Origin: Xanthostigma xanthostigma
Lineage: Eukaryota; Arthropoda; Insecta; Raphidioptera; Raphidiidae
Assembly (NCBI GenBank): GCA_963575645.1
Contig: OY754464.1
Location: 63,524,948-63,588,947 of the forward strand
DNA length: 64,000 nt
Reading direction: 5' to 3'
Numbering within the stretch: the first letter of the stretch is position 1; each line of letters begins with the position of its first letter. Positions 1 to 14,400 of the stretch are shown here, piece by piece. The notes beneath the pieces are model-generated. The model was not told where the DNA came from. It saw only the letters and a list, made by a program, of their open reading frames with translations, and ran no database searches. The position numbers and the translations under genes were made by a program.

Positions 1-16
1 TTTCTGCACATAACAG

Positions 17-151
17 AGCCGTCTAAAGCCGAATGCTTATATCGTGACGCAGGGGCCAACGGAAGAGACGGTTCTGGAGTTTTGGAGGATGGTGTGGCAA
101 GAGAAAGCCTCCTGTATAGTTATGTTAACGAAAACGTTCGACTTCATTAAG
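17..151 (+). CDS. PTP exon: D1 substrate-side segment
   Basis: The exon starts after an AG acceptor at 15-16 and ends at AAG before GTAATG. It holds 45 codons in phase 0. It encodes [14 protein letters not shown] and then an FWRMVWQE segment typical of PTP domains. Earlier D1 exons are outside the window. Confidence 0.9.
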
Positions 152-2383
152 GTAATGAAATTTAACGGCTTCTTTCAAATTTTTTTTTCAAGATTAAAAG
201 AAATGTATTCTACGTGTTAACGCACAGTTGTAGATCAAAGCGACATACACAGTCTCGTTAATAAAATCTTCTAGTAATTCATTTGGGCCGTTGGAACGTT
301 CAAAAGAAATTACTGTAACAAAACGGTTCTAGTTCGTGGTGGAAACTATTTATTTACAACAACAAACGTTTAACAAAACAGTTAAACACACAAACAAAAA
401 TACTTCTCTAACGTAACAGAAACAATACAGCAAATTGACTAATAAAATAAAAGAATAAGTATAATGAAGAATATAAAGTCACTATTTATGTACACAAAAT
501 ATTTACAACACATAAACACACCAAAGTTTATTTAGCACACTTATCTATTAGCTATATATAAAAGAGATTATTTATATTAAACCAGATTTTATTTAATTGA
601 AATTAATGGTCTATTATACCGCACTCCGCGCTAGTTATTTATTTCGCACACGTGTTTGACTATGAACTCACTCACAGACGAAATCTGACCGTCCGTCGAC
701 TGACTCACCAAGCTCGCTTGGTCGTATTTATATGTGCTGGATATGCTTTCCAGCGGTTTCTAGAATGTTCCGAACCTTTCTTTATACCTGCATTCATTGT
801 TGTTACAAGTTTGGGTTTTGGCTTTTTGCCTCCCCAAAACTCTCATACCTGCGGGCGTTATTGTTATACAGATGGATTTTTAAAACCCGAACGCCCTTTA
901 TTTCCTAGAGGAAGGGTTTTCGAAAAAAAGTTTCGGACAAAAGTTGCAGGGAATCAAGGAGGAAGAAATTGGTGTAGGTTTTTTTTCAATTGCTGGAGTC
1001 GTCTTTGAGATATCAAGGTCACCTCCAGGATTTTAAATAGAAACCCACATATTATTTATCTCAGATTATTGTTCTTTGGGTCAAAGTTAATAACTTTTGT
1101 ACCAAACATTTTTCGATTTGATGCAATCCTGTACCGCTGTTTGGTTTTCAATTCATTACGTTTCCTGTTTCTGCCTCGCATAGGCTGAGCTGCCGCATTT
1201 CGAATCCTCGAAAACTAGTTGCATCAGACAATAGTCGGATTTTTCGATTTTTTTCTTTTTTTTTTGACTGACACTTCACTAAAATAGGAAACATGGAATG
1301 AACTTTTGTACCAAACATTTTTTGATTTGATGCAATCCTGAATCGCTGTTTGGTTCTTAGTTCATTCCATGTTTCATATTTTAGTGAAGTGTCAGTCAAA
1401 AAAAAATCGAAAAACCCGACTATTGTCTGAGCAACTATAGTTTTCGAGGATGCGAAATGCGGAGCTCAACCTATGCGAGGCAGAAACAGGAAACGTGATG
1501 AATTGAGAACCAAACAGTGATTCAGGATTGCATCAAATCAAAAAATGTTTGGTACAAAAGTTATTTTCTTTGATCCAAAGGATAACAATCCGAGACAACT
1601 TGCGTTTGAATATCTTCAAATGCTTCATCCGCCATTGAGTAGAAATACGAGTATAGTAACTACAAGATTTTATACCTAGTTTAAAATAAAATAACTTCTA
1701 GATATTAGAATAGCTTTAAAAAAATATTTTCAACTATGTTATTGTTCGTCAAATAAAATATAGCATTTTTTGAAAGTTAATCATAAGTTGTTTTTTATAG
1801 GTTATGTGTATGCAATACTGGCCAGCTGCGCTGGATAAAACGGAAACATACGGAGATATAACCATTCAGGTTATACAAGAAGAAGAATTAGCTAATTTTC
1901 ACATTCGAACAATACGTATACATCGAACGGAAGACGAGGTAAATAAAAATTTCAATAATTAGCAAATCCGTACAAGAAATTGATATTTCAGTATTTTAAT
2001 CTCGAAGTTCTAATCTGTATTTTCAATGTATTATTAAAGAATAATAAATTGAAAATACGAGTCGTTGCTATAAGCCTAGATGTAAATAATAAACAAATAA
2101 TAATAATAAATCCGTGTGCTGGTTAAAAAAAAACAATAGGGTATATGCATGTAACTTATATTCAGTTTAAATGTTATTTTTTGTAATCTTTATTGCAATT
2201 GATTAAACTCTAAATAGTTTTTCTTTTTAAATTTTTGCTAAATACATAATAAATATTAATTAAACAAATTAGCAATAAATACGCGCGAAATATTAAATAT
2301 CGAAACGCAATGCTATTGATTGGACCGTATTGTAACGTCAAAAAACACGTAATTAATAGAATTGATAAAACTCTTTTTTCATC

Positions 2384-2433
<50 letters not shown>

Positions 2434-5400
2434 CCTTTTTTCAATACAAATTTATTTAAACAAAATTGTTGACATGTTATATGACGTCACATATCTCACG
2501 CGAAAAGTGGCGCGTTTAAATAATCAAAATAGCTTGCTTAAAAAGAATATTTATTTTTTAATTCAATAAGAATGTTTTAATGAATGATTTCATGTGTTTG
2601 ATAACTTTTAATATGAAAATAATTGATTTTAAATATTTTCAAAAATTGTGCATTATACCCTATTACATAAAGATATTTTTTCAAAGTACATAATATAACA
2701 ATTAACATTTACTGCGCTATTAACTGAGGTAAGGTTTAAAAAACGAAAATGACGGAAACACGTGTTGAATGATTCTAATGGCGTCTGTTGTAAATAGAAG
2801 ACTGCGATCAAATATTGTGAAAAGTAGTACTCAATCGATTAGATTCTAGTCAAGTTAAAAAAATATAGAAAGCGGTTAACCTGTGTACTATTACTCTAAA
2901 TAAGCTTGGTAACTATAACGAAAACAGGTGGAAAGATTCGGAGTTTTCCCAGGTAGTGATAACAGCGCCACCTCGCGTGCGCCAGAAAACACAGCAAGCA
3001 TGGGAAGCTAGGTCTCCTGGTTACAGACTTCGTGGCTGCGTGTAAGTAAATATTCCACGAGTCACAAAAGGATAATTCATTTACTTGCGCACCCCTAATT
3101 AAAATTTAGTGTCGAGAAGCGGACGTTAAACGTATTATTAAAATAATACAAATATTAATTTTCATATCAACACGCTCAGTGTACATTTCATGCAGCAATT
3201 TGATTGTTACCACATTTATAAATAAGTCTGACAGATAATCCACATCAAAAGATTTTCACTTTATTATTTATAACGTACCTAATAAATCAGACGTAACTCC
3301 TGTTTTCTTTTTTTTTTTGAAATTCATCAATCATTGAAATACTAAATCAATTAATCATTGACTGTAGAGCTTTTAGGTCATTTATACTTTTATCGTTAAT
3401 ATAATACGATAAGACAATTTTAGGAGCTCAAACGTTTAGGACAGCGCGAGTGATTTACGAGCACTGGTAATATCCTTATTTTGTATGTGTACGTGTAGGT
3501 ACGCTTGCGTACCAACATGAATGTGTGTCAGCTAGTGATGTAACGAATATTCGCATATTTTTTGGCATTCGAATTCGCAAAATTTGTGCGAGTATTAATA
3601 TCAGAGAAAAAATAATTTTTTTTTAAATCTACTAATGATATTAAATAAGACAAAAAAATATTAATTTCGTAGCATTTTTAAGAGAAAAGCTTTTTTCTTA
3701 CTCCTTTAAAAAAAATATCTTAAGCTTTTTTGCTAGCGTAGCCTTACAAATATATCGTTTAATTGTTAGGAGATGTTTTGTTCAAAAAATATCTATTGAA
3801 GGAGATTTATTTAGTTGAGGAACAATTGAAAAAAATAAGTTTTACCAGAGTACCTATCGCTTGTGGCCAACATTTCGAAAAATATATTTTCATCATCAGG
3901 GCCTATGAACATATATAGTTTTCATTACATTTAATATTATTTTGATTTCTAACTTACAAATATAGATAAAACTAAACATTATAACATACCTCAATGCAAG
4001 TTGAGATGGTAAATTGTGCAAATTATTGTAATATGCATGATCATTTATTCATTTATTGTGAATTTCAACAGTTTTTAACCGACGAAAAACAAAAACGGAG
4101 GAGGTTCTCAAGTCGACGCGTATATTTTTTTTTTTTTTTTTTATTTTTTTTTTTATGTATGACCACGCATAACTTTTTACAGAGTAGTCCGATTTTGATA
4201 AATATTTTTTTGTTTGAAAGGGTATACCCCGAAGTTGGTCCCATATAAATTTGGTAAAAAAATTCCAACCCTAAGGGTAGGAAAACAGGAGATGATTGAT
4301 TGTTTACTCACTGATTGTAATGTATGACCACACATAACTTTTTACAGAGTAGTCCGATTTTGATAATTATTTTTTTATTGGATAGGGTATACCTCGAGGT
4401 TGGTCTCATATAAATTTGGAAAAAAAATTCCTACCCTAAGGGTGGGAAAATAGGGGTGATTTATTGTTCACTCACAGATTTTCATGCTGAGTTGTGTATT
4501 ACAATTATAAATTATATAGCCACAAAAAATTATAAAATAAAAACTTTTTAACAAAAAAATTAAACCGCCGAAAAACTGAAAAGCAAAAAATAATAAATCT
4601 TTTTATTTAACTAAGTTCTATTTAAGTAGTTGAACGTATGTGACAATCTAGTATACCTAAGTAATTTTGAGTCGGCGTCAAACAACCAATGAACAAAGAT
4701 CACTATAAGAAATAACCAAATCAAATTAGAGAACTCTCGTGAACTCTCAGAGATTTCCGGCGAAGGATTGTTGACGCCGACTCAAAATTACTTAGATATA
4801 CTAGATTGTCACATACGTTCAACTACTTAAATAGAACTTAGTTAAATAAAAAGATTTATTATTTTTTGCTTTTCAGTTTTTCGGCGGTTTAATTTTTTTG
4901 TTAAAAAGTTTTTTAAATAAAATTGTTATGTTCAATATGAAAATAAATATTTTTCGAAACGTTGGCCACAAGCGATACTGTGGTAAAGCTTATTTTTCAA
5001 TTGTTCCTCAACCAAATAAATCTCCTTCAATATATCTTTTAATATTAGGTAATAAATTTTAAAGAATAGCTTCTGTTGCGATAGTGTAAAGATTCGGGGT
5101 TCGTATCCCGATGGTGACATTGTTTGAGAAATAAATTTTTCTAATATAGACATGTAACAATGGGTGTTTCAACAATGTAGCAACAGAAGCTATTCTTTAA
5201 AGTTATTAAAAAGTAGTACGCACGATACCGTATTAAAATTCACATTTATTAGGTAATAAAGTTTATGGCCATATTCATCGATCACTATTAAAGATAGAAA
5301 TTACTAATCTTGGAACAAATTTATTCGTTACAATAAAACTTTCTTTCAATTTACCAACCATATTATCAGGTAAAATAGTTAGAAGAATACACACTGCACT

Positions 5401-8400
5401 ATTACATACACCTAAAATTCCGACTGATGGCGTTAGTGTAAGCGAAAAAAGTTTCATTAAAATAATAATGTTTTATCCTAACCCAATTGCACACAAAACT
5501 TCCACTAATTTTAATGTTTTACAGCTATACACTCAACAAAAGGCTAATAAACAACACACAAATAAATTCACAAGAGCAACTGCAGTTATAATACTCCGCG
5601 TTTATAGGTTAGGTATTATGATCTATGTGGCGGCCATTATTTTCTCAGGCGAATAAATATTTATACCCAAGCATTTGGACAGAATAGATTTATACATGCA
5701 GTAAAAATAATTATGCTTGGTGAATTGAATTATCGCTATTTTTTCCGAGGAATGAAACAAATGAACCGATTAAATAACTACTTACGTTCAGTGAATATGG
5801 CCATAAGTATTAATAATCAACCTAGTACCCAGAGCCACTACAAATGTGTGCGTGCGACTTGCTTTGAAGATATGACGTCAGATTTGAAAACTGAATATTC
5901 ACATTCACGAATATTGACAACAAAAATTCGCGCCTGTCTAAAAATTGACATTCGTTACATCACTATTCACTACATGTGTAAGTACGGATATAGGTGTCAA
6001 TTTTACCGACGATATGGTTGACGAGATTATAACCTACAATTTTTTTTTTTTGAAAGACAGAAAATATTTTAAAAAAGTGTGCGTGTAAACTTTACGCGCA
6101 GTTAAAGTAAAACATAAAAACAATACATATATTGTTAGCAGCAAGGAGTATCCGCAGTAGAAAAATCGAAAAGATTTACTTCGGTGATTTCCGGCTCTCA
6201 GATTGAAAATACTGTACTAAGCTACATGCATATTATGCAATGTGACGACAACTCACGAAGTTGGCCCTTCGCGACTTTCACAAAACTCATCTCAAGAAGT
6301 TTTTCGTCAGCAAATATTTTAGGTATAAACCTAAAATATTTTATTTTATGTTGGGATAACAGTGTTTTCAGAATAAAAATGTAGTTATTTAAAAATAACT
6401 ACATTTTTATTCTGAAAACACTGTTATCCCAACATAAAATAATATATTAAATAAACTCTTTGAAATTTAAACAATAGGGTATAAGCATGTACCTAACTTA
6501 TATTTAGTTTAAATGTTATTTTTTGTAATCTTTATTGCAATTGATTAAACTCTAAATAGTTTTTTCTTTTTAAATTTTTGCTAAATAATATATATTAAGT
6601 AAACAAAAATGCAATAAATACGCGCGAAATATAAAATATCGAAACGAAATGCTACTGATTCGACCGTAATATGACGTCAAAAACACGTAAACATAGAATT
6701 ATTGCCTCTTTTTCAATACAAATTTATTTAAACAAAATTGTTGACATGTTATATGACGTCACAGAAATCCCGCACAAAAATGGCGCGTTTGAATAATCAA
6801 AATAGCCTGACCAAAAAGAATATTTATTTTTTAATTCAATAAGAATGTTCTAATGAATGATTTCATATTGTGTTTGATAACTTTTAATATGAAAATAATT
6901 GATTTTAAATATTTTCAAAAATTGTGCATATACCCTATTATACATTATCCAAAATTTATTCAAAATACCAGCTTATCTAAAATATGCTTAAGTGTAGTGG
7001 AGTTTTAAGCATTCAAGTTTAAGTAGAAAATAATGAATTCACGGATTTAGTACTAAGGACCCTTTTTATGGGAAATTTAATTTTATACAAAATTTTGCTA
7101 TCAAAAATTTTCAAAAAATGTTTTCTACCAGCTATGCATGTTTGAGTAAAAACGTCGTTTTTCCCATTTTAATTAAATGGGAAACAAACTTCACATGGTT
7201 TAATCTAGAAAGCTTTTTTGGGAGAATTTTTTTTTTTAGTGCTAAAACACTAGCCAATGGGACCGAAAAATAAAAAAATAAAAATAAAATTAACACCCTA
7301 ATAGATATATTTCGTTAAATATATTTATCTATCTATCTATATATCTAGCATATACACAGCTCCGCTCGATTATCAAAGTTACGCAATATCGAGCGCGGTC
7401 AGTACTTTGATAGATGATCGCTTGAGAATACCGCGCACCGTTGTCAATTAGATTGATTAATTCAAGACGCAGGTATATAGTAAACAGTTAGCCCTCAATA
7501 TGCGCTTATTTAAACACAATTGTGGAATACCGTACCAAAATCTAAGTGAAAACAGAAACCAGTGTGTCAGGTGTCCGGCACTTCATGTTCGACTTTTTAA
7601 CGGATTGTTCGGAAAAAAATATACGATACTCAGCTGATCCGAATAACGTATGACTTCTGATATTTTTAATTCTGCAGGCAGGGCCCGATCTGGGGGGGGG
7701 GGCAAACCGGGCAATTGCCCGGGGCGGCAAAATTGAGGGCGGCGCGGCGTCGCCGGCGAAAATTTGAAAGATGATTAAACAAACACACCCTACACAAAAG
7801 TTGTTAGAATATAAAGTTTAAGTTTATAAAATGTTTTAATCCAATTTGTGTAATGATTATATTAAGTAAGAATTATTAAGTACTTCTACTTACGAACAGT
7901 TTTTCAATTTATTTTTGAATAAATATCTGAAAACAAAATTTATTTTGTTTCATTAATATCGGGAGGTAAAACTTGTCTTTTTAAAGGTTAAAATTACACC
8001 ATCTATGGAACAACGCATGGGTAAAAGGCGGCAAATATTATTTTGCCCGGAACAGCGAAATAGCTGGATCAGGCCCTGTCTGCAGGATTATATTGTACTT
8101 GGGCCTGGTTGAAAATTTCACTAGCTTAGTAAATTCCAACTTTGAATTAATTCAATTTTGATCGTAAAAAATCACTTTTTAATAAAAATTGGCAAATGAT
8201 TAGGTACTTTTTAACAAAGAAGTGATTCTTTACGTTCAAAATTGAAATAATTCAAAGTTGGAATTTACTAAGCTATTGCAATTTTTAATTTCAATTGGCA
8301 AATGTCTTCTCACAAAAAAATGGGTGCGTGTAACCTTTAAGCGCGGTTGAAGTAAAACTTCTTTTAATTTGTTTTTACCACTATTCACTTACAAATTAAA

Positions 8401-11400
8401 TTACGTTGTTTATGCTTATTGATTTGCGCCCGTAGCTATGTTTCACCTTTCGTTCAAGATGGTTTCTAGAGAAGCGTTTTGATGCCGCCATCTGTCAGTC
8501 GATGCCTTTGAATAGCGGAAACTGCGTAAACACGTTTCTTCCGTCCGAAAAAATCTAAGTTACTGTCATGTCGCGCCTAAAGAAGTTTTACTTCAAAAAT
8601 AGAAATAAAAACCAGTCGACAAATATATTTGCATCATAGTATTACGTTGTCCGACTTTGAGATCCAGCGAAATGAATTATTAAGTTCAGATAACCAACCT
8701 GGCAACATAACCGGATAAGAACGTCAATTTGAAATAATTCATTGATTTGTTTACATTCTAGAAGCGTTGTGTTTCTTCTACATTTATTTCACAAGTACCT
8801 AAGCGGTCGGAGATGTATATCGTGAAATTTTGTTTGTGACGCACCCGTTATATATTTATATTTTACAGGAGATAGTGGAAGAACGGACCATCCTTCAGTT
8901 CCACTACACAGAATGGCATAGTCACACGTGTCCTTTTCCGAATGCTATATTGCAGTTCAGACGGCGGGTACGTGACGTTGTCGGAACTCGAATAGCGTCC
9001 AATGACATCGGTCCCATGGTAGTTCATTGCAAGTAAGTATGTAGTACATAACATATACAGGGTGTATCACAGAAACTCGAACATAGGGAAAATTCCATTG
9101 TGCAAATTAGTTAGGATTAGCGATCACTTTGGCCACATATGAAAATGAGGAACGCCAACTAAACATTATTTAATAGCTAATAATGAATAATTAGAAAAAT
9201 CAGTCAACTTAAATTCTTCAATATTAAATGAATTTATTTGTATTAATGAAACAATTTTTTAAGAACATTTTTTTAATAATAATGAAATTACACAGTTAAA
9301 ATAAAAAATTAAAGCAAATGTTCAAACAGATAAACCTCCATTTTGAATTAAGCAATGGCCTAATACGCTAGGAAAGTATCTTTTGACAGGCGACTTTTGC
9401 GCCCTCTCATGGTTTTTCTTTTTTAATCTCGTTCAGTCAAAACCTTAGTGTCATATGTTATACGTGCATTATAATAAGGATTAATTGTCGAATAAAATGG
9501 GGAAAAAGCTATCAAATTGGAAGTGTTGTGTTGTTGATTGTAAAGATACACCAACTAAACATCCAGAATTACAATTCCACCGTTTTCCTGGATTTTCTTA
9601 TGAACTAGAGAGGAAAAAAATGGACTGCAGCAGTACGTCGTCAAGGGTAATTAAATTTTATTTTACGTCTGTAATCATTATTAAATACATGAAAAATATC
9701 ATAATTGTTAATTTTTTAACAAAAATAAGATTTAAAAAATTTAGAGATTAAAAATGAATATCATTTATGTAGTTTTTTACTGAGATTTTGCGTAAATATT
9801 TTTTATAATTAAGAATAACGCTGGTTTCCATGCGTGTTTGTAAGTTTTAGGTGAACCACTTTTGAAAAAATCAAACACGAGATGGTGCGAAGGGTGCGTG
9901 TCAAAGATACTTTCCTAACGTATTGATTATAAAAACTTTGTTTAACATTACTAAACTGTCAAATGAACAGCAATTTGCATTTGTTACTGTATACGTACAC
10001 CATGGTAACCATGGTAACGACCTCTGAATACAGGAAAAACCAATATCTGATCTTAATTAATTTGTACTGTGTACTTTTCCCTATGTAAGGTTTCCTGTGA
10101 TACATTCTGTATGTCTCTATATACATAGTATACACACTACAATGCAAGATACGCGTTTTACAAGTGGTAACAAAATAGAATGTCAATAACATCCTACCAA
10201 CTATACCATCAAAACAATAAGTAAATTCAACAAATTTTGGACTTCCCATTCCCTACCCCACCAATGTGCACTGCTGTGTGAGCGAGATGAAATAAGTTCA
10301 TATAATAGTGCCACCTCATATAAAAGCTAATACACTATATTTTTGGCAGGGTTTGGCACTGCGACCCGAGTTTTTTTTATTTTCATGTTTTATGTAACCG
10401 TGACATTTTGATTCACTCTACAGTCTACACGTGAATATTCGCTTCTTTAATATGTTCAAGGTGTGTCCTGTATCTCGATGGGACACCAACACTACGTCTT
10501 TATTTACTTATTTACCTCAGTTGTCTGAGCTGACCCCGACAATAACATAAAGTCACATTATATATTGACGAACGTACAGATCTTGCATCTTGTATAAAAT
10601 TTATTCGACTTGGCAAACCTTACCTTTCTTAACTAATCAATATTCAAAACGTAAAAAAGAAAATTCGTCAGTATTTTCCTGACTTTTAAGAATAAATATG
10701 TGATTCCACAGACGGTATAGAGACACAATACATCAATACCTATCATATAACATGTAACAATGTTATTTTATTATCAAAATAATTAATATTGCTAATCAAG
10801 TAATACATAATGTATAATACCCAGCAAATACAAGCACTCTACTTCTACTAGTATTTTCACAGGGAACAATACTGCCCTAAAAAGGCAAAGGGCAGTAAGT
10901 GACATTTGTTGAAAAATGAGTTCATATTGAAACCAACGACAGCAGTAAGTGCTGCAGCAATAATTTTATTGTCTTTAAAAAATGTTTCCCCCATGTTTTG
11001 GTTTCCATAATCTAAAATTCTGGACGGTGAATACATTTTTAGTAAATCTTGATTTACTCAAATTCATAAGTTGGTCACTTACTGCCTTTTGCCTTTTTAC
11101 GGCAGAATATAGGACGACTGCATGTTCTATTGCTAGGAATCCAATTCGTCTCAATTTTTCTACGATATATCCTATTAAAATCAATATAACAAATCTTCAG
11201 AATTTTCCATCTTGAAAAGTAACAATATTTTTGACAATACGTATAACGTAAGATACACATTTTGACTTTCCCAAAGCTGAATTGTTAAAAGAACATAACA
11301 TCGAAATAGCGCTAACCGACAAATCTATATACAGATGTTCAAAAAGTCCCGCAACGTCTGAATATCTCAGAGAGATTAATTTTTGTAATGTATGTTTCGG

Positions 11401-14400
11401 TCACAAAAATTTCTCCCAAGGGGGAGTCTTCGTGGGTGGCAGGGGGCAACTCCGAAATTTTAAATGGCAACCACAAGTTTTTTTATTGGGTCGAGTTCTT
11501 CGGGCAAAATAGTCATTTTTTATCCCAAACTTTTTTTTTGTTCAAGCTATAGAGATCACCGAGTACGCGAGGTAAAATGTTCCGAATTATTATCACCCCC
11601 TCAAATAAAATTGGTTTATTTTGTAACAAATCAATTACTTGACCTTGATATCAATCCTAAAGATTAATTCGACGTTTTTAAAGTAAAATTTGTAGAATGA
11701 ACAAATTTTATTTAAGGGGGTGAAGATAATTCGGAAAATTTTACCCCGCGTACTCGGTGATCTGTAGCTTGAACTAAAAAAAGTTAGGGACAAAAGTTAT
11801 CTTTTTTTCCCCCGAAGAACTCGATCCAATAAAAAAAATTGCGGTTGCCATTTAAAATTTCGGAGTTACCCCCTGCCCCCCACGGAGGCACTCCCTTGGA
11901 AAGAATTTTTGTGACCAAAGAATACACTACAACGAGTTGAGCAGCTTTCATTCGCAACATTTTTCAAAAAAAAACTTAATATTCAGGCGTTGCGAGACTT
12001 TTAGAACACCGATATATAAAACTCAAAATTTGTCCATCCGATAAAAACTTTTTAACGGTAAGTCCGATCATCATGAAATTTGGACACAACACTCACCTCG
12101 GTAAACTAAGATTTTTTTATTATTTAATACTCTGACAGTGGATTTATGTTGAATTATATTTAGGTATAACCAAACATTAGAGAAACGCCGGTCGTGTTCA
12201 GTGTATTGAACCGAATGTTACCGAAAATTTACGAATCAGCTTCTTTTGAGTGTCACCTTTATTATAGAACTTTGTTACTCTTTGATTTTGTTAACAAAAC
12301 AGTTGATGTATGTAATATATTAAATAAAATTAAATAGAAGTGCATAACTTCACGGCATCATTTATGCAAAGTGCTAATATTTTACTATAAACTCCAAACT
12401 TAGTATTTCTTGTAACCAACTGTTTTAGAAATAAGGTCAAATCGGGACAACTTTCTTAATAATAGTTTATTAAACTACAAGTCTAGAACAAAACTAGTTA
12501 CAGTGTCTAACACTTGTTCATGTTCACGTGACAATATTATAACAGTGTTATTTGGCTTGAACCTTCCATACAATTAACACTAATTAATAAATTAGATTAT
12601 AATCTCAACAGAACTTTACATCGCATTTGACAACGCAGGGATTCCATTTTCCATCTGTACTTAAGTACTGTTATAATGTATAATCTAAATATATAAAAGG
12701 AAACCGTGACTGACTGACTTACTGACCGACTGATCTATCAACGCACAGCTCAAATCTCTGGACGGATTGGGCTGAAATTTGGCAACATATAGTTATTATG
12801 ACGTGGGCATCCGCTAAGAACGGATTTTTGAAAATTCAACCCCTAAAAAGATGTAACGGTGGTTCAAAATTTGCATGGAGAATCAACGCACAGCTCAAAC
12901 CACGGGACGAATTGGGCTGAAATTGTGCACACATAATTATTATGACGTAGGCAATCGTTAAGAACAGAATTTTGAAAATTTAATCGCTAAAAGGGTGTAA
13001 CGGGGGTTCAAAATTTGCATGGAGAAATCATATAAGATAGATGTATCAATTCTAAAATGCGCAGGATTACTCCTGTCAACAAATAAATAAACACGTGTTT
13101 CATGATTTTTCAAAAACAACCCCTTCAGAGGGTGAAAAGAGGCAAATAGTTTAAAAATCAACATGGGTGTCATTTTCAAGGTTTGTCAGGACGTTGATCA
13201 CGTGAATATCATCAATTTTGAAGTTTATTAGGGGGGTCTACGCCGAAAAAGGAGTAACTATGCCAAATAATGGGAATGCATCCGTGTTTCGTCTCAATCG
13301 CGTACTAAGCCGCGGGTTACGGCTAGTCAAAAATATAGAGCTCACTCCCTAACACTTAAAAATTATCTGACGCCCACCGCTTCGTGATTACACCAATTTT
13401 CTAAAAGATTATATATTGCTGCTGATTTAGCTGCTTAAGTGCTTGTTCACACTAGCCGGATGTCGGATAACGACTTTTTTATTAGTTTATATTAGGTACA
13501 CAGTTCACGTTTATCGATCAAAATTCGTCTTCCATATAAACTAAATTAGCCACAAAGGCTCCCGGTAAAGAATTATTCCGGCATCCTGCTAGTGTGAACA
13601 GGCACTTAATGTCAATTTTCACGAGAAACCTTAAAAACTATTTTACATTTTGAATATGAAATTTTTGCGCCAAGTTTCATCAAAATCAGTTCACCCAGGG
13701 GGGAATCTAAATCTGGATTCGTGACGCTTGAACCTAACACGACATGAGGTACAAACAGCCAGTAAAAAGAAAAAAGTTTTTTTTTTGCAAGTATGCAGAA
13801 CACGGTTAGCTTTTTCAATGTTGAAAAATAAAACATTTTCAAAGATGTAATTGAAACAGGGACCAGAATGGAAGATCCGTTATGGAGGATATTTTTTAAC
13901 TATATTCATAATCTGACTTCAATATAAATTAAGTTTTTCTGTTGATAAGGAAAGCTGAATTATTAACTGATTCTTAATTTAAATTCAAAACCAAATCACG
14001 TCTTCAGTGCTGAAATATTATTATAGTTTAGCAACAAAATCCAATGCAACGAAAGATCTAAAAAGTTTTGTGTTAATTTCTAAATCCTTTTCTAAGAAAA
14101 CATTACCAAGAATATCCTGTTCAGCTTTTATCTAATAAATAAAATATCAACACTTGGCAAACTTTTTAAATTACTAGTTTTCTTTTATAAGCATAAAGAT
14201 AATAACAACACTTCAAACTTGTTTATTGTAGAGATTGTTATACTTTAATGAAATAAATGAAACTTTCTCGTTGTTTTGTTCAACTTGAAAATATAATGAA
14301 CAATGCACAAAGCCATAATATTATTATAATGCGCCGAATGAAACCACGGAAAGACTTTAAATTAATAATTATTATTTTAAATTAAATAAGACGATAGCGT

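Larger units (their letters stand above)
3784..5041. repeat. Outer inverted repeat pair
   Basis: The left arm at 3784-3897 and the right arm at 4938-5041 are reverse complements with few differences. They share the motif GAAGGAGATTTATTT and a block containing TTGTGGCCAAC. The minus-strand reading of the left arm contains CTGATGA, a short AT stem and CGAAA. Confidence 0.8.
3533..5965. mobile_element. Composite element with 16-bp TIRs TAGTGATGTAACGAAT
   Basis: TAGTGATGTAACGAAT at 3533 recurs as its exact reverse complement ending at 5965. Similarity between the two ends continues more weakly inwards. The interior holds two concentric inverted repeats, a tandem 165-bp repeat and a SINE-like insertion. 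No 8-bp flanking duplication is clear. A hAT-type origin is possible but not shown. Confidence 0.6.
1939..8868 (+). other. PTP intron of 6.9 kb filled with transposon relics
   Basis: This intron holds a MITE pair (2135-2664 and 6473-6939), a 2.4-kb TIR-bounded nested element (3533-5965), a SINE-like insertion, a perfect hairpin, a hAT MITE and an 8.1-kb palindrome. No host exon that fits the phase-0 join between the flanking exons was seen. Confidence 0.75.
9054..10113. mobile_element. DNA element with ATACAGGGTGTATCACAG ends, carrying an inner insertion
   Basis: The left end reads ATACAGGGTGTATCACAG and the right end is its near reverse complement, finishing at CTGTATGT. A related copy at about 46545-46853 shares the right half and lacks the inner segment at 9353-9936. 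The outer element was therefore invaded by the inner one. Confidence 0.7.

Noticed and set aside
652..1008. 118-codon open frame
   Set aside because: No domain, no splice context and composition of intronic DNA; its position inside a PTP intron argues against a gene.
2930..3041. Exon-like segment after AACAG, open in one frame and ending at GTAAGT
   Set aside because: The open frame needs phase 1 entry and phase 2 exit, while the flanking PTP exons join in phase 0; no PTP similarity.
4065..4268. Lys/Phe-rich ORFs on both strands
   Set aside because: Created by long A/T homopolymers in a tandem repeat.
11282..11667. Overlapping small ORFs
   Set aside because: They lie in the left arm of a fold-back and have no counterpart with coding constraint.
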